Origin: Desmodesmus armatus
Taxonomy: Eukaryota; Chlorophyta; Chlorophyceae; Sphaeropleales; Scenedesmaceae
NCBI GenBank assembly: GCA_007449985.2
Contig: VIIQ02000327.1
Location: 17,360 to 81,359, forward strand
DNA: 64,000 bases
Direction: 5' to 3'
Shown: piece after piece, positions 24,235-36,200 of the stretch
Position numbering within the stretch: the stretch's first letter is position 1
Layout of the letters: every line of letters starts with the position of its first letter
Notes under the pieces: model-generated
Database searches by the model: none
What the model was told of the DNA's origin: nothing
The model's input: the letters and a program-made list of their open reading frames with translations, nothing else
Program-made: the position numbers and the translations under genes

Positions 24235-24540
24235 CCCTCATCTCACCCTCCATCCAACATCCCCAGCCTGAGATCCAGCAATGTTAAACTGCATCCTGGT
24301 TACACCATGTGCGATCCTGTCACCAGACCAACCACTGGTGTGGGACTGAGGGTTTGGGGCACTTCTCGCACTGTCCTTTTACATGACTGTATGTGGCCCC
24401 ACAGCATGGAGATATCTCACTGCTGTATATTCATATTTGGAGATCGTAAAAGCTGACTTTTGCAAACAAGCATGTGGTCAAGCATGACCCTCCACCACCC
24501 TGCCACCCTGTTTGGTCACAAAACCCTGCACCGGGTTTAA
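24235..24540 (+). repeat. Third, decayed fragment of the beta-helix 5' flank
   Basis: CATCCCCAGCCTGAGATCCA, CAATGTTAAACTGCATCCTGG and TTTGGTCACAAAACCC match in order the blocks at 16,110-16,330 and 35,145-35,370. The coding part does not follow, so this is a truncated or partial copy. Confidence 0.65.
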
Positions 24541-24578
24541 TTCACTAGTATGGGGCGAACCGCGGGAAAGGGGGGTAT

Positions 24579-24657
24579 GGGGCGGCGAAGCCGCCCCGCA
24601 AATCGGGTGAATTGAAGTGAATTGAAGTCAATTCACGCGCGTCAGCGCGTGAATTGA
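24579..24657. repeat. Two GC-rich palindromes
   Basis: GGGGCGGCGAAGCCGCCCC (24,579-24,597) folds on a GAA loop. At 24,628-24,657 a perfect 13-bp inverted repeat, TCAATTCACGCGC and its complement, surrounds GTCA. Short palindromes of this style are common in algal organelle genomes, so an organelle-derived insertion is possible but unproven. Confidence 0.7.
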
Positions 24658-25059
24658 CAAGCGTGCGTGTGTCACGTGGTTTAGGCGCGCTAATGTGGTA
24701 GAGAGCCCTGGCTGCCATGAAGTGGCTTCTGCAACCCATTTGTTGACTGCATGTGATGTATAATATGTTCGGGACTAATCCAAAGTCCTCTGTCAAGTTG
24801 CTTGGCTGCTGTGCGTTTATTCATGCTTGTTGAGCTTTGACAAACTGCTGCCTGCACAGTCCAAAATCCATCCTGCAACCACTCCTTTGCTTGCACCACA
24901 CAAGTGCTGGCACCAGAGGCATGTCAACATGGCTGATCATCGTAAACAAGTATGCCAGGCCACATGTGGCACATATACAGCCCAATAGTCAGGTTATATC
25001 ACAGCGAGATAGAGACAAATCATGATAACAATCACTGTGGACAAAACATGCTAGTAGCA

Positions 25060-25116
25060 GGTGTCATAGCATGTGTCATAGCATGTGTCGTAGCATGTGT
25101 CATAGCATGTGTCACA
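25060..25116. repeat. 12-nt minisatellite, about 4-5 units
   Basis: Tandem units of AGCATGTGTCAT, one with a T-to-G change. Confidence 0.85.
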
Positions 25117-25220
25117 TAGGACCACTTCAACATCACCCAACCAAACTTTATGATAAACACAACCAAATCACAAGCACACAATTTGCCTTTCTGGCAGCCT
25201 GAGCACTTGCAGAGGTACAC

Positions 25221-27628
25221 TCATGCTTGTGTGCATGCGTTGCCTGCACACCCCCAGCGAATGCACTTGCTGCATCTACTGTCAGACGCTGATCTCACGG
25301 CAGCTGGCCAGCTGCTACCTGCTGCTGCATCCTCACCAGTGTGCGCCACACACTTCTTGTTGGCCCGAGCACCACCCTTCCCTGACCCCTTGGTTGGCTG
25401 CCTACTGCTGCCACTGCTTGCTGCTGCACTGGGCTTCCTAAACATACCCTGCTAAGCCATTTGCTGCTGACATTGCCCCTGCGTCCTGCAGCTGCTGCTT
25501 CTACAGCAGCAGCACCTTCCTCACTGCAGCCAGCTGCTGCTCCATCTGTTGCAGCAGCAGCTGCTGCTGCCCCCCCATTGCTGCCAGCAGCAGCAGCAGC
25601 TGCCCCTCCACTGCTGTTAGCAGCAGCAGCTGCTGCCATTGCTGCTCCATCCTGAACTTGCTGCGTGGCTAGTCACTCCCTGTGCTGTGTGCTGGCCTTG
25701 GTGAAGATGTTCCTGAGCTGCAAAACCTGCATGTGCAAGCCTTCCCAGCCCCGTGCAACAGAGGCACATGTGCACCCCAAGCATCTGCCGTGGCCCTGAA
25801 GCCAACAATGCTTGCTGGCAGCGTCAGAGGGTTGCTTTTGTTGGCTGGAACAAACTGGGGCAGCAGCTGCATGAACAGCTGCAGCTGCATGAACAGCTGC
25901 AGCTGCATGAACAGCTGCTGCTTCTCCTCCCCTTGCACCTCACCCACAACTGCACCAGCTGCAATTTCTGTTGCCCAGCTGGAGGTTTGCTGCTGCATCC
26001 CGCTGCTTGAAGGCTGGCTGCACATCTGACATATCTTCCATATCCTCATCTGCTCCCTCTTCACCAGCAGTGTAGCTGCTACTGTCAGCAGCCCTGCAAG
26101 GGCGCTCGGGGGCACGGTTTGATGCAAAGCCTGTGGCAAAAAGCAGTTGCAGGTACACAACGCGGGCAGCTTGTGAGTTTGAGCAGCCAAGTGCGAGATA
26201 CATCCACCTGTCACATGAAGTACATTGCTGGTATACATACACAACACATTCAGGCAGCAAGGTGCCGTTATCTGCACTGTGCAGACAACACCGTGTGCAA
26301 AACCCTTTTGCAGGGTCCCTTCTCCCCTCCAGCCACCTACAATACTGTGTTCAATCAGATCACGGCCCGTGGGTCCTCTGCTGCCCTCACCTGTTGCAGT
26401 GAACTGTGTCATCTTGGTTGTGGTGTGCAGGGTGCGCTCCATCACAAGGTTGGCTGCCTCGTCCTTGAGTTGCCACGTCCATTCTTGAAGCTGTCCACGT
26501 ACAAATTGACACACGAGGGGTCTGCAGACACAACAAGAAGACATCCCTGATGTTTTAGAACCTGACAGTACGGTTGTTGCTAGCATGTACGAAGCCTCAC
26601 CTGCCAACAGCCATTGTCAAACATGCTGGCCTGTCGGGCCATTGCCAATGGCAACCCAGCTGGCCAAGCCCAGCCCAGCCAAGCCTGATAGCCCTGCCCA
26701 ACACAGCTAGCCAGTTCAGCACTCACCACTTAGCATGCCCTTGTGCACCAGCTGCATCTGGTCAGGAACACCTCCACCCAAGGCAGTCCGTTGGAGGGCA
26801 GGCTTGGAAGTTGAGTTCCAGCCACGTTCCAAGGGCTGAAAGTGTGCTCTGCAGTCACAGAAGCAAGGGCAAGTAGATAAAACACGGCATGCAGCACCGT
26901 CCAGTCTCATGGAACCCACACTCAAAACAAGCAGCAGCGCAGTGAGCAGTAGAAGTAGCCCAGTGCAAGCAGCCCAGCCTCAATGGAAACAACAGCTGTT
27001 GAAGCAGTGTATCAACACACCACACTGATTTAAGCTCACCGTTGTGGCTGGGGTGTCCCTAGCGTGTCATGCCGTGGCTGAAGACCTCCTGCTGGCCATC
27101 CAGCAGCAGGATACAGCGGGTGCTCTGCCTCCACCCATTGCCCTGCAGTACGCCACACCCCCGGCACTTGGTGAACCTCAGCTGACCAGTCTTGCAGTAC
27201 CGAGGGTGAGTCACCTGCAGGGAACAAGAAATGACGGGTCAGGGGGTATTGCAACACCTGCTGTGTGCCAGTACTGCTGGGCCCTTGTAATCTGTGCCGT
27301 TGCTGGAAAGACTCTGCTGCTGAACTCTGATGCTCTGCTGCATGCCCTGGAGACCTCAGCACTCACGCAGGGGGTTGAAGAAGGCAAAGTCCTGGCCATA
27401 TGTGTAGCGCTCCTGCAGCGTGGCCTGCTGGGTGGTGCTGGGTGGTGTCGACAGCACCCGCCCCAGGCTGCAGTCATTCTGACGTGCCCTGAGCCACAGG
27501 CTAGGCAGCTCTGTGCCAGGCTTTGAGATATCCACTCGTGTAGTCGATAGGGGTATTGTCAGCTGCCAGACGTTGTCGCATGAGCTGCTCTGCTTGCTCA
27601 GCAGCAGTAGAGTGTCTGGCTGGATCAC
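25221..27628 (-). CDS. Unrecognised multi-exon gene, divergent to the recombinase gene
   Basis: Leftward exons that look coding and have plausible splice sites are about 27628-27367 (TTQQATLQERYTYGQDFAFF, donor GTGAGT), 27214-27041 (Cys-rich), 26848-26729 (AHFQPLERGWNSTSKPALQR), 26521-26391 (PLVCQFVRGQLQEWTWQLKD), about 26122-25680 (acidic GEEGADEDMEDMSD) and an end near 25445-25221 with SDSRCSKCIRWGC. Two Cys clusters, HPRYCKTGQLRFTKCRGCGV and the C-terminal CSKC...GCAGNAC, suggest zinc binding. The frame across 27214-27041 is ambiguous, so the model is provisional. About 630 bp separates its start from that of the recombinase gene, suggesting a shared divergent promoter or one mobile unit. 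Confidence 0.4.
25866..25920 (-). repeat. 18-nt in-frame triplication
   Basis: Three near-perfect copies of GCATGAACAGCTGCAGCT, encoding LQLFMQ repeats on the minus strand inside the unrecognised gene. Confidence 0.85.
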
Positions 27629-28254
27629 TGCCCACTGACTTCGCTTTGCAGCGCGACATGGGTACGGAACGTTGACTCTAGATCGATCGAGCTAGTATTG
27701 CTAGCGCACGTGGGCCAGCATGGCGCTTCGGGTCTGCTCGAGTGAATTGGATCGTGATCAGGCTGGTGCTGAGACAGCAGTAGCACTCTCAGGCTGGCTC
27801 CGCAAGGGCTCCAACTCGACTCTGCATATGCTCAAAGGTACCGTATCGACCGCGGACTGGCTGCTCGTGGACTTGGAGTGAATTGGACACCTTCTCTACT
27901 GTTCTCTACTGTGGGCGGACAGGGAGTGCTGGTGGGCGGACCCTGGACGGACAGTGCAGCCTGTCCGTCCACCTTAGGGAGGGGTTCTGGAGGGGTTCGC
28001 TGCGCCTGCAGCGCCTGGAAACGCGCGTGAGAGGTCTCTTATACGTATAGGAACAGAGTGCGCCCGTTATTTGCAGCAGCGCCGCTGTACTGGGGAGGTG
28101 ACAGCGGCTGACTCGGGTTTGGGCCCAGCTGTTCCCCCGTGGCTATTCAGTATGACAACGTCTATCTTAAGCATCCATGCAAACTTTTTGCTGGCTTTGG
28201 GCGCGTTACAGTGCATGCCTGGCTTACATGGATTCCTAATTCAAACGATCGAAC
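27629..28254. promoter_or_regulatory. Intergenic space between two divergent genes
   Basis: No frame of interest. It holds GAGTGAATTGGA twice (about 27,740 and 27,880) and the GTGGGCGGAC / CTGTCCGTCCACC region at 27,912-27,973, which includes short inverted repeats. A bidirectional promoter is an inference from gene orientation only. Confidence 0.35.
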
Positions 28255-28892
28255 ATGCCAGCAGCTGGCAAGCGCCAACGCCGACCTCCAATCAGATTTC
28301 AAACCTCTGAAGACACCACAGCACCTCCTCAAGCAGATCGGGACCAGCAACAACGCAGCAAGCCCGGCAGGAGGTCTGTTCCTGCCTGGGGTCAACAACC
28401 AGCAGCTGCAGCTGCAGAGGACAGTTCCGAGGAGTATTCTGCAGACGAGGAGGCATCAGACAGTGATGAGGATGTCAGTGAGCAAGGCAGCGAGGACGAC
28501 AGCGAGCATGAGGGTGATGACTGCTCCAGTGATGATTGGGACGCTGCTGCTGCTGTTGGCGGTGGCCTGTGCAGGTGAGCTGTGGATTGCAGCAGAAAGC
28601 AGACACTGCTGATTGTATGCCAATCACTGATGATCAGTAATTGAGCCTCGTATGTGGTGTTGCAGACCCCTGGAGTCCCATCAGCTTGGCCAACTGGCAG
28701 ACGAGGCAAGGGGCGTACTCGGAGCCCGAACACTCAAGGATTATGACACCATTATCAACGTGCTGGAGGTAATTGAGGCTTGCTACACTGACTGACGTTA
28801 CAGACATGCAAGACCCCAGGCACATCCAACATGACAGCAACTGCCAGGGACTTGTGCATGTGCCAACTGTGTGCTGCTGCTGACTGCTACTG

Positions 28893-28939
<47 letters not shown>

Positions 28940-31900
28940 GTGCTCGTTGCTGCTACAGCGTTGGTATGCCGCAGACGGCTACCAGGCTAGGCACAAGAAG
29001 CAGGTCAAGGCAGCAGCACTGGATCTTGGCCGCATGTCTGACATGCAGGTGGCCAACCTGTGCTCCCGCTTCTTCACGTGGTATGTGGTGGAGGGCAGGC
29101 CGAGGGACCCCCTCAAGGGCGGCAAGGAGGTGAGGAGTGAGAGCTGAGCTTCTGGTTGTCCAATGCCGCTGCCACTGCAGTTGCGACAGCTGTCAGCTGT
29201 CATGTTATGCAAACTACACACACTGTAGTTTGTGGGTCCCAGCACAACAGCTGCCTCCACACGGCTTGGTGACAGCATTGCAGTGCATCTTATGTTTCAC
29301 ACACTAACCTGCCTGTGGTGAGCAGTACAGGACAGTTTTCATTGGTGGTTGACAAAGCGGTGGTTGCCCAACTGCACACTTGCAGGTTCCAAAGGGCCAG
29401 TTGGGTCGGTCTGCTGCTATGAAGGTGCACTCAGCGCTTCAGTTGCACCTGACCACCATGCGCAGAAAGGCAGGTCGGCCGAGCTTCCAGCTTGCTGCGA
29501 CAGAGCCTTACAGCGCGCTGTACGTCGTGTGGTGCTCAAAGAAGCGTGACAGGGCCATGGGCGAGGCAGCAGACGAGCAGTGTGAGTACAGGGCAGCTGT
29601 GGTGCACACCAGCTTTGGACGTGACCCCTACGTGCAGGGTGCGCATGCCATGCTGGCCTCCAGTGACCCACAGCAGGCCAAGCTGCTCAGCATGTACACT
29701 GGGCAGGTGCAGATGGTGGCACGAGGTGACGACCTGCGGGGGCGCAAGCTCAAAGACCTGGGCACGCGCAACCTGGCTTGTGTGGGTGAGTGCTGCTGCT
29801 GAACTGCAGTGCTGGTATCACGTTGCACAGCTGTTGAAAGCAGGGCAACGAAGCAACCGCCTTCCTTCCACAGACATTTTGGAGAGTTGTGTTGTTGCTT
29901 TGTTAGGTCATGAGTTGTCTTTTCGGTTTGCGCCGACAGCCAACCTTACAGCCCTATACCATGTACTGGCCACTCCTGAAGCTCGTCGCCTTCCCTTGAC
30001 CCAGTAACTCTGATCCTGCTGAACCCACACCTTGTGCAGGGCACTCTACTGCTGTGGCACTGACCATCCTGCAGCCGCCAGCTACCGGCAAGGCCCTCAA
30101 GACGCGCCCCGGCTACAAAGGGATGCTCCGTGGCAAGCTCGCAGCGCTGTGTGGCATTGGTGCCCTGTTCCGGTGGCTGTCCGTGCGCCTCGCTGTGCTG
30201 GCTGAGAGCCTGCCCAGGCCCGGCACTGAGCAGTTCAAGCGCTTCTATCTCTGGCCAGGGCGCAAAGGTGGGTGTTACGCCGCTTGCACACCGTCCTTTG
30301 CAGCCCTCGAGGTGTGGTTGGTATCACGAAGTCACTGCATACTGATTTTGCCATTGCAGCTACTGTGATGGTATTGTGCCTTGGCCTTGTAAGTGTACAT
30401 TATTGTTGATGTGTTGGGCCTTGTAAGTGTACATGATTGTTGATGTGTTGCTGACTGTTGATTACATGTGTGCATGTGTAGGTGGTTTGATGTCCTACAC
30501 GACCCACGCCAGCCACATGAGGGAGCTGTTTGGCAAGCTGGGGGTTGACACTACGAAGCTGACGCATGAGCTGCGTATCTTCGCTGCTCAGCTCCTCTAC
30601 GAGATGGGTGTGCCCCTTGAGGTGAGGCCAGTTTGTCACATGCTGTCCCGCCAAAAGCTGTGCAGTAGCGCATGTTTCAACCCCCGCTGTGGCTGTGTTT
30701 GCTGTGTTGCAGCACATACCAGTTGTGGCGGTACACTATTTGAGCTGTGGCGCGCTTTGTTGACCCACACAGGAGGTGTTCACTCCAGCTTACGCCTTTT
30801 CCCCGCTGGCATACATTCATGTTCACACTACGATGCTGTTTGCTGCAAGCAAGGGCATATGCTTGCTCTACACCCAAATGGGTGGTGGCTGATTGTTCTG
30901 CACATGTGGTCCACCTCCGTGCAGGTGATTCAACGCATTGGTCACTGGCTGCTCGACGCCTTTGGCACAGCCTACATTGTGCCCGGCTTCACAGCAGAGG
31001 CCCTACTTGCCCTTGCTTTCTGGCCTGGGGCAGCACAGAAGGACTTCACCGGCTACTGGGCTGAGCGCTTCCATGTTGCAGTGCCAGAGCAGCTCATCCA
31101 GCTGGTCATGCCCGGCCTGGCCGCCCTGGAGGAGGAGAATAAGCAGGCAGCAGCAGCCGGCAAGCCCAACAAGGCAGCCACACACTTTGCCACAGTGGTG
31201 CGCATGGGTGGTACTGTGGTGGTGCAGGATGCCCTGGTGTTGGCAGACGAGTCCAGCAAAAATCCTGTGCACGCCATGCTGCTGAAGCAGCAATCCTTCC
31301 AGTGAGTGCCGACAGGGTCCGACAGCATGGGATCAACTGACACATGGCTGCATTTATTTGCTGCCTTCCTGCTTGTGACTCAGCAAGGCTGCGGGCCAGT
31401 CACGATGGCTGTGCATCAGTTGCAGCTCAGCTTGCTACATGGTGCTCACACAGATACTCATGTTTGCGTCGTGGGCGTCCAGCCTGTGCATTTAGAAAAA
31501 TCTGTGTTGAGAGGCCAAACATGCACAACAGCCACTGTGACAGGGCTCCTGAACCTTGGCACAGCTTCGTTGGTTGTGTGCAGCCAACGGCGCTGACAGC
31601 ATGATCGGTTACATGCAACGACTCTACAACCTGCCGGTCAACTTCACTGTGCTGCTGCTGCTGCTGCTGCTGCTGGTATGTTGTGCATTGCTCTTTTTGC
31701 AGGGAGCTCAAGTTGGACTTCCAGTCCTTCCAGAAGCTTGGGGGCTTCCAGTCACAGCAGCCTCGCTCGATGAAGGAATTGATCGCACAGCAAACCCAGC
31801 AGCTGCAGGATCACATTGTGCGTACCTTCACAGCAGCATTCAGTGGGCACGCGCCGCCCCTCAACATGACCCCGCAGCTGAACTGGTCAGCGATGCAGCA

Positions 31901-33992
31901 GCAAGTGCAGGAGGCTGAGGTGCTGCAGCAGCAGACCAGGGCTTTCCAGCCGGAGCCAGTGGATGCAGCAGCTGAACTGGCCAAGCTCAGCAGCATGGCA
32001 GCGGGCAAGGCAGACCTTTCGCAGCAGATCCTGCAGCAGTCGCAGCAGATCCTGCAGCAGGTGCAGCAGCAGCAAGACGTGCTGGCAGCACAGGACAGCA
32101 CTGAGTCCTCTGTATCCGAGCAGGACAGCGACACAGAGGATGAGGAGCAGACAGCAGCAGGAGGCCCACCAGCCAAGAGGACTCGAGGTGCAGCAGCAGC
32201 TGCGGCGGCGGCAGCAGCAGCATGCGCGCCTGCATCACCAGCAGATGCTGCTGCTGCAGTTGACATCCCTGCCGCAGCGGCAGCAGCAGGAGCAGCAGCA
32301 GACATTGCGGGCGCCTCTTTGGCAGCACGTGCTGCTCCAGGCACACTTCCCTCAGCAGCTGCGGCGGCAGCAGCAGCAGCTGGTGCTGCCGGTGCTGGTG
32401 CAACAGGTGGTCGTGCTGGTAGCGCTGAGGTACAGTGGCAGTATGAGGTACAGGAGCCTACAGGTGCAGGTCCATCAGCCTTCACCACGCCCAGCGGCAA
32501 GAAGCACACAGCAGAACAGCTGTACAGCAGGAGTGAGCACACCCTCACACCAGGGGGCGCACACCAGACGGCGTTCTTCACAAGTCGCCACCTGGAGCAC
32601 TTGCGGGAACAGCACCAGCAGCAGCAGCAGCAGCAGGGAGGGGGCAGCAGCAGTCAGCTGCCACTTGTACCCTTCATGCAGCAGCAGCAGCAGATGCTGG
32701 ACTTGCTGCGCCAGCTGGCAGGTCAACAGCAAGGTGCTGCCGTCCCAGCACAACAGCAGCAGCACCCTGCGGCTGCTGGTGCTGGCAGTCCGGGCGGTGG
32801 CACTGAGGTTGAGCAGCTGCGCCAACAGCTGCAAGCAGCGCAGCAACAAGTGCAGCAGCTCACACAGGCCCAGCAGCAAATCCAACAGGCTGCCGCAGCC
32901 CAGCAGGTAGGGGCCATGAGCAGTCAGTACGCCAGCAGGCTGGGGGCTGTGGACCCGCTGGGCAGCATCATGCAGCCCTGGATCGCTGCTCAGCCAGGCC
33001 TCAATGCAGTGCTGGGTGCGGCCAACAACAGCTCACTCCTGCCAGCTGGGCAGAACAGTGGCATTACTGCAGCGCAGCTGATGGCAGTGCTCGACCTGCG
33101 AGACGGCCGGCTGGAGCAGCGGCTGTCTGCTGCTGTGGTTGCAGCAGTGCAAGGCAGCAGCCTCGGGGCTGCTGCAGCAGCAGCGGGTGGCCTGAATGCA
33201 GTGCACGGCACAGCAGCAGCAGCTGGTGAAGCAGTGCCTGGTGCTGGCGCAGAGGCACAAGCAGCGGCTGCAGCAGCGGCCGTAGCTGGGCAGGCAGGGG
33301 CTGATGTGCAGCGTGTTGGGTTCCCAGAACTTAGCACTCACAGCACCATGGTTGAGCTGGCTGAGTGGTACTACTGCAAGCCGCTGGGCGACACGGGTCT
33401 TACTCCTCAGCAGCATGAGAGAGCTGGCAAGGCAGACAAGCAGCAGTGGAGGGGTGGCAGTCGGGGCCCACGCTTCCGACGTTGGGCAGAGTACGTTCAG
33501 CTGCTGCGTGCAATCGAGAGGAGCAGGGATGCCCTGCAGCAGCAGGCACGCAGCTCCTCTAGGCACCCCCACAGCGTGGAGGAGGTTGACAGCATCACAG
33601 CAGCAAGGGAGCTAGACAGGCAGCGGGAGCGGCTGGGCCTGTCAGTTTGTGAGTATAGGCAGTTCATCGTGGGCAGCAGCAGCAGCAAAGGGTACAAAAA
33701 GGGCAAGTCGGCTGAGGAGCGGCTGCAGCAGGAGGAGCAGCAGGAGGAGCAGCAGCAGGCAGCAGCAGAAGCAGCGACTGCTGCTGGTGCTGCTGGTGCT
33801 GGTGCTGCTGCAGCTGCTGCTGGTACCACCTCTCAAGGGCAGGGGACCCTGGATGCTGCACAGCAGGGAAGTGGTGCAGCTGGGCCGAGTCCACGGCAGC
33901 CGTCAGCCATGCAGCAGCTGCAACAGGTGCACAGGGAGCGGCAGCACCGGGGGCAGCAGAAGGGCAGGGGGGCCCAGTGTAAGAAGAGTTGA
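28255..33992 (+). CDS. Crypton-type tyrosine recombinase, eight exons, 1,342 residues, open
   Basis: Exons 28255-28574, 28666-28768, 28959-29129, 29386-29785, 30040-30267, 30482-30621, 30925-31301 and 31703-33992 all use GT...AG introns and sum to 4,029 nt, exactly 1,342 codons plus stop. Residues about 56-95 are acidic. Residues about 118-200 look like a helical core-binding domain. The catalytic residues of a tyrosine recombinase can be placed: R316 (GDDLRGRKLKDL), a Lys-containing TGKALKTRPGY stretch, H436 and R439 (THELRIFAAQLL), H461 or W462 (VIQRIGHW) and Y471 (AYI). A 763-residue Q-rich tail holds PAKRTRG (nuclear-signal-like) and, at about 1,121-1,229, a Trp/Arg-rich region resembling the GCR1_C DNA-binding domain of Cryptons. 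Fungal Ndc10 belongs to the same fold. No exon duplications are seen here. Confidence 0.8.
28868..28938. repeat. CTG microsatellite in recombinase intron 2
   Basis: Two or three CTG blocks, the last about 13 units (28,899-28,938), directly upstream of exon 3. In sense this is a pyrimidine-poor CTG tract before the acceptor, a feature also seen before exons of the hydrogenase gene. Confidence 0.9.
30925..31301 (+). CDS. Recombinase exon with the second half of the catalytic core
   Basis: This exon starts at VIQRIGHW, directly continuing GVPLE of the previous exon, so a 303-nt intron splits the catalytic core between R439 and H461. The Tyr at 471 follows ten residues after H461, the usual spacing in tyrosine recombinases. 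The rest (LIQLVMPGLAALEEENKQ, HFATVVRMGGTVVVQDALV) is predicted helical and strand-forming. Intact catalytic positions suggest recent activity. Confidence 0.8.
31703..33992 (+). CDS. Recombinase 3' exon: Q/A-rich tail and GCR1_C-like region
   Basis: One 2,290-nt exon open to TGA. It contains an acidic patch (SEQDSDTEDEE), a basic PAKRTRG, long poly-Gln and poly-Ala stretches, a likely coiled coil (EVEQLRQQLQAAQQQVQQL), then MVELAEWYYCKPLG and GPRFRRWAEYVQLLRAIERS. The last two match the W-x-E-W ... R-F-x-R-R rhythm of the GCR1_C domain. The tail ends Lys-rich (KGRGAQCKKS). Confidence 0.75.
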
Positions 33993-35080
33993 CATGGGCA
34001 CGCTGGTGGCTGGTGATCTGGGGGCTGGTAGCAACTTGTTGTGATGGGGTGGTATTGTTTTGGGCTGATGTATGGATACGTGGATCACGGTTGAGGTTCA
34101 ACCTTGAGGTTCAAGTTGTTTGTGAGGTTGATTGTCAGATTGAGTGTTGCTGTACAGATTGTGAGGTACGTACGCATCTGCACATCCATGTACCTATGTG
34201 CATAACTGTGGTAGGGTGCTATTGGGATGTGGTGTTGTGACGGTGGATTACATGATGGCCGACTGTTGAAATCAAGGTTGATTGCTGGGTGCTTTTTTAC
34301 TGAAACCGAGGTAGTTGTTACTTTTTGGTGAGGTACCGTCCGTGTATGCATACAAGCGTTGGACACCTACGCACATGGAGTGTGAGGGAGTGCCAGCTGC
34401 CCGTTGAGTTGTAAAGTTTGTCTGCACTACTGGGTTGGGGTGCTAGCTGCGTGTTGAGTTGTGATGGTTGGTTGTGATGGTTGGTTGCATGGCTGGGCTG
34501 GCTACATGAAGCAAGGCTGTTTGGCCAATTGGTACGTTGCTTTTGAGGTGGGGCGTTGTTGGTGTGGCACACACATACACATGTTGATTACCTAAGCACA
34601 TGAACTGTGATGGGCTTGAAAGTTGCACTTTGTGTTGTGAAGGTCGTTTGCATGGCTGAAGCAAAGTTGTTGGGTAAGAGGTTGATTGCTGAGAGCACAC
34701 TGGCGCCAAACTCCCAGCAACGCCAACGTGATCCTACTGTGAGCCTGCGATGCAACTGAAATAAGTGATATTTAATATCCAAAAACATTACATGGCTGTA
34801 GGGTGCACATCGGTAAGGAACATAGAACTCTACAGGAAAACGATCTCTCATCGATCGAATTGCAGGATGCCGAGGTGGAGACATACGTCAGGCTGGAGCA
34901 CGCACTATATCAGTGTGCCAGCATAGTGTGTTACCAACGCGGTTGCTACGCTTTGCGGAGTGTCCAGCTGCCGTCCGTCCGCCACAGCTGGCCGGTGTCC
35001 GGCCGGGTCCGTCCACAAGGGAGAACCCCATACCCCTCCCCCACCCCCTGCACCCCCCCCCCCCACCCCCTCCTCCTCGT
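33993..35080. other. Intergenic, no gene seen
   Basis: AT-richer sequence with repeated GTTGAG/GTTGTGATGG words (34,450-34,490) and no supportable gene. If the recombinase gene is part of a mobile element, its right end should lie here. I could not identify terminal repeats or a target-site duplication. Confidence 0.4.
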
Positions 35081-35084
35081 CCAG

Positions 35085-35965
35085 ACCCCCCTGATGCTGC
35101 CAGCCCTGCCCCCACTTCGGTAACCCATCATTCCCCCGTTCCTCTGACATCCCTGGTCTGAGATGCAGCAATGTTACACTGCATCCTGGTGGTGCCGTGT
35201 TCAACCATCAGGTCAGCAGACAAGCATGGCCTCTTGTGCCGTATGTGGCCACACATCATGGCTGTGCTAAGTCCAAACCATATAATCCACATGTACAGAC
35301 AAACCCAAGCTGACTTGTATGAACCAGCATGTGGCAAATTAGGCACAACACCCACTTTGGGTCACAAAACCCCGGGAGCCACAGTGCGTCTCCTCCAATT
35401 CTGGATCGCGTCTTCAAAACATATTGGGATGCTTAACAAGGACCATCGACCACCCTTCAGCCCTCAATCCACTATCGGAGAGTATCCCTCACCGCGTACT
35501 GATCTCTTTCGGGATGGCTGACCCGTGAGACTGGGCCCTAGCGGCGTCGCAAACTTGCACATACGAAGTACAACAGACGTGTCACCGTTTGCGGTTGTGG
35601 CAACGGGCTGGCTGTCCTGATCGGCAGTGCTGCTGCTGTGTGATGGTGGGAGCCCAAGTGTCACCCTCTGTCAGGTGAGCCTAACGTGCGAATGTCCAAT
35701 GTCCACTGCATCAAATATTTACAGTGTTATGTTGTACTTGTGTGTGTGGCTTTGTCAAATGCCAATGGGCTGGCCTGGATCTTGGTGCTGGGCAATTGCT
35801 GTGCTCGATCCTGTACCCATGCCTGCTGTACATACATACCTGTGGATGGTCTGATCCTGGGTCGTTTGCTTTGGGCCAGGACATCACTCAGGACCGATGT
35901 CTGAACGTGTTCAGCGGTCAAGTTGCCCGTGTATGCACTCGTTTTCATGTGTCACATTCGACATG
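35085..35965 (+). repeat. Duplicated 5' flank of beta-helix gene copy B
   Basis: Partner of 16,030-16,920; the shared blocks are listed there. Includes the likely promoter and 5' UTR of copy B, but no core element can be pinned down. Confidence 0.85.
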
Positions 35966-35993
35966 ATCTTGCTGCCCCAACCCTGATCCTCAC

Positions 35994-36162
35994 ATGGCTG
36001 CTGCTGCTGCTGCTGCTGCTGCTCCTGTGCGCTTTTCCAACTGCAGGCGTGCCCTGACTGTGCGCATTCTGACAGTACTGTCGATATGGTGCGTCAGTGC
36101 GGCTCTGGTCACTGCCAGCCCACTGAATGGTGCCGATGGGCAACAGGCAGCAGCAGCAGCAA

Positions 36163-36200
<38 letters not shown>

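Noticed and set aside
30427..31305. Continuous 292-codon frame read as an unspliced recombinase exon
   Set aside because: A GT...AG intron (30,622-30,924) inside it joins GVPLE to VIQRIGHW, which restores the expected spacing of the catalytic residues; the read-through part is not protein-like.
33993..34900. Terminal repeats of the recombinase element
   Set aside because: Several GTTGAG-type words recur, but none matches the sequence left of 28,255 convincingly.
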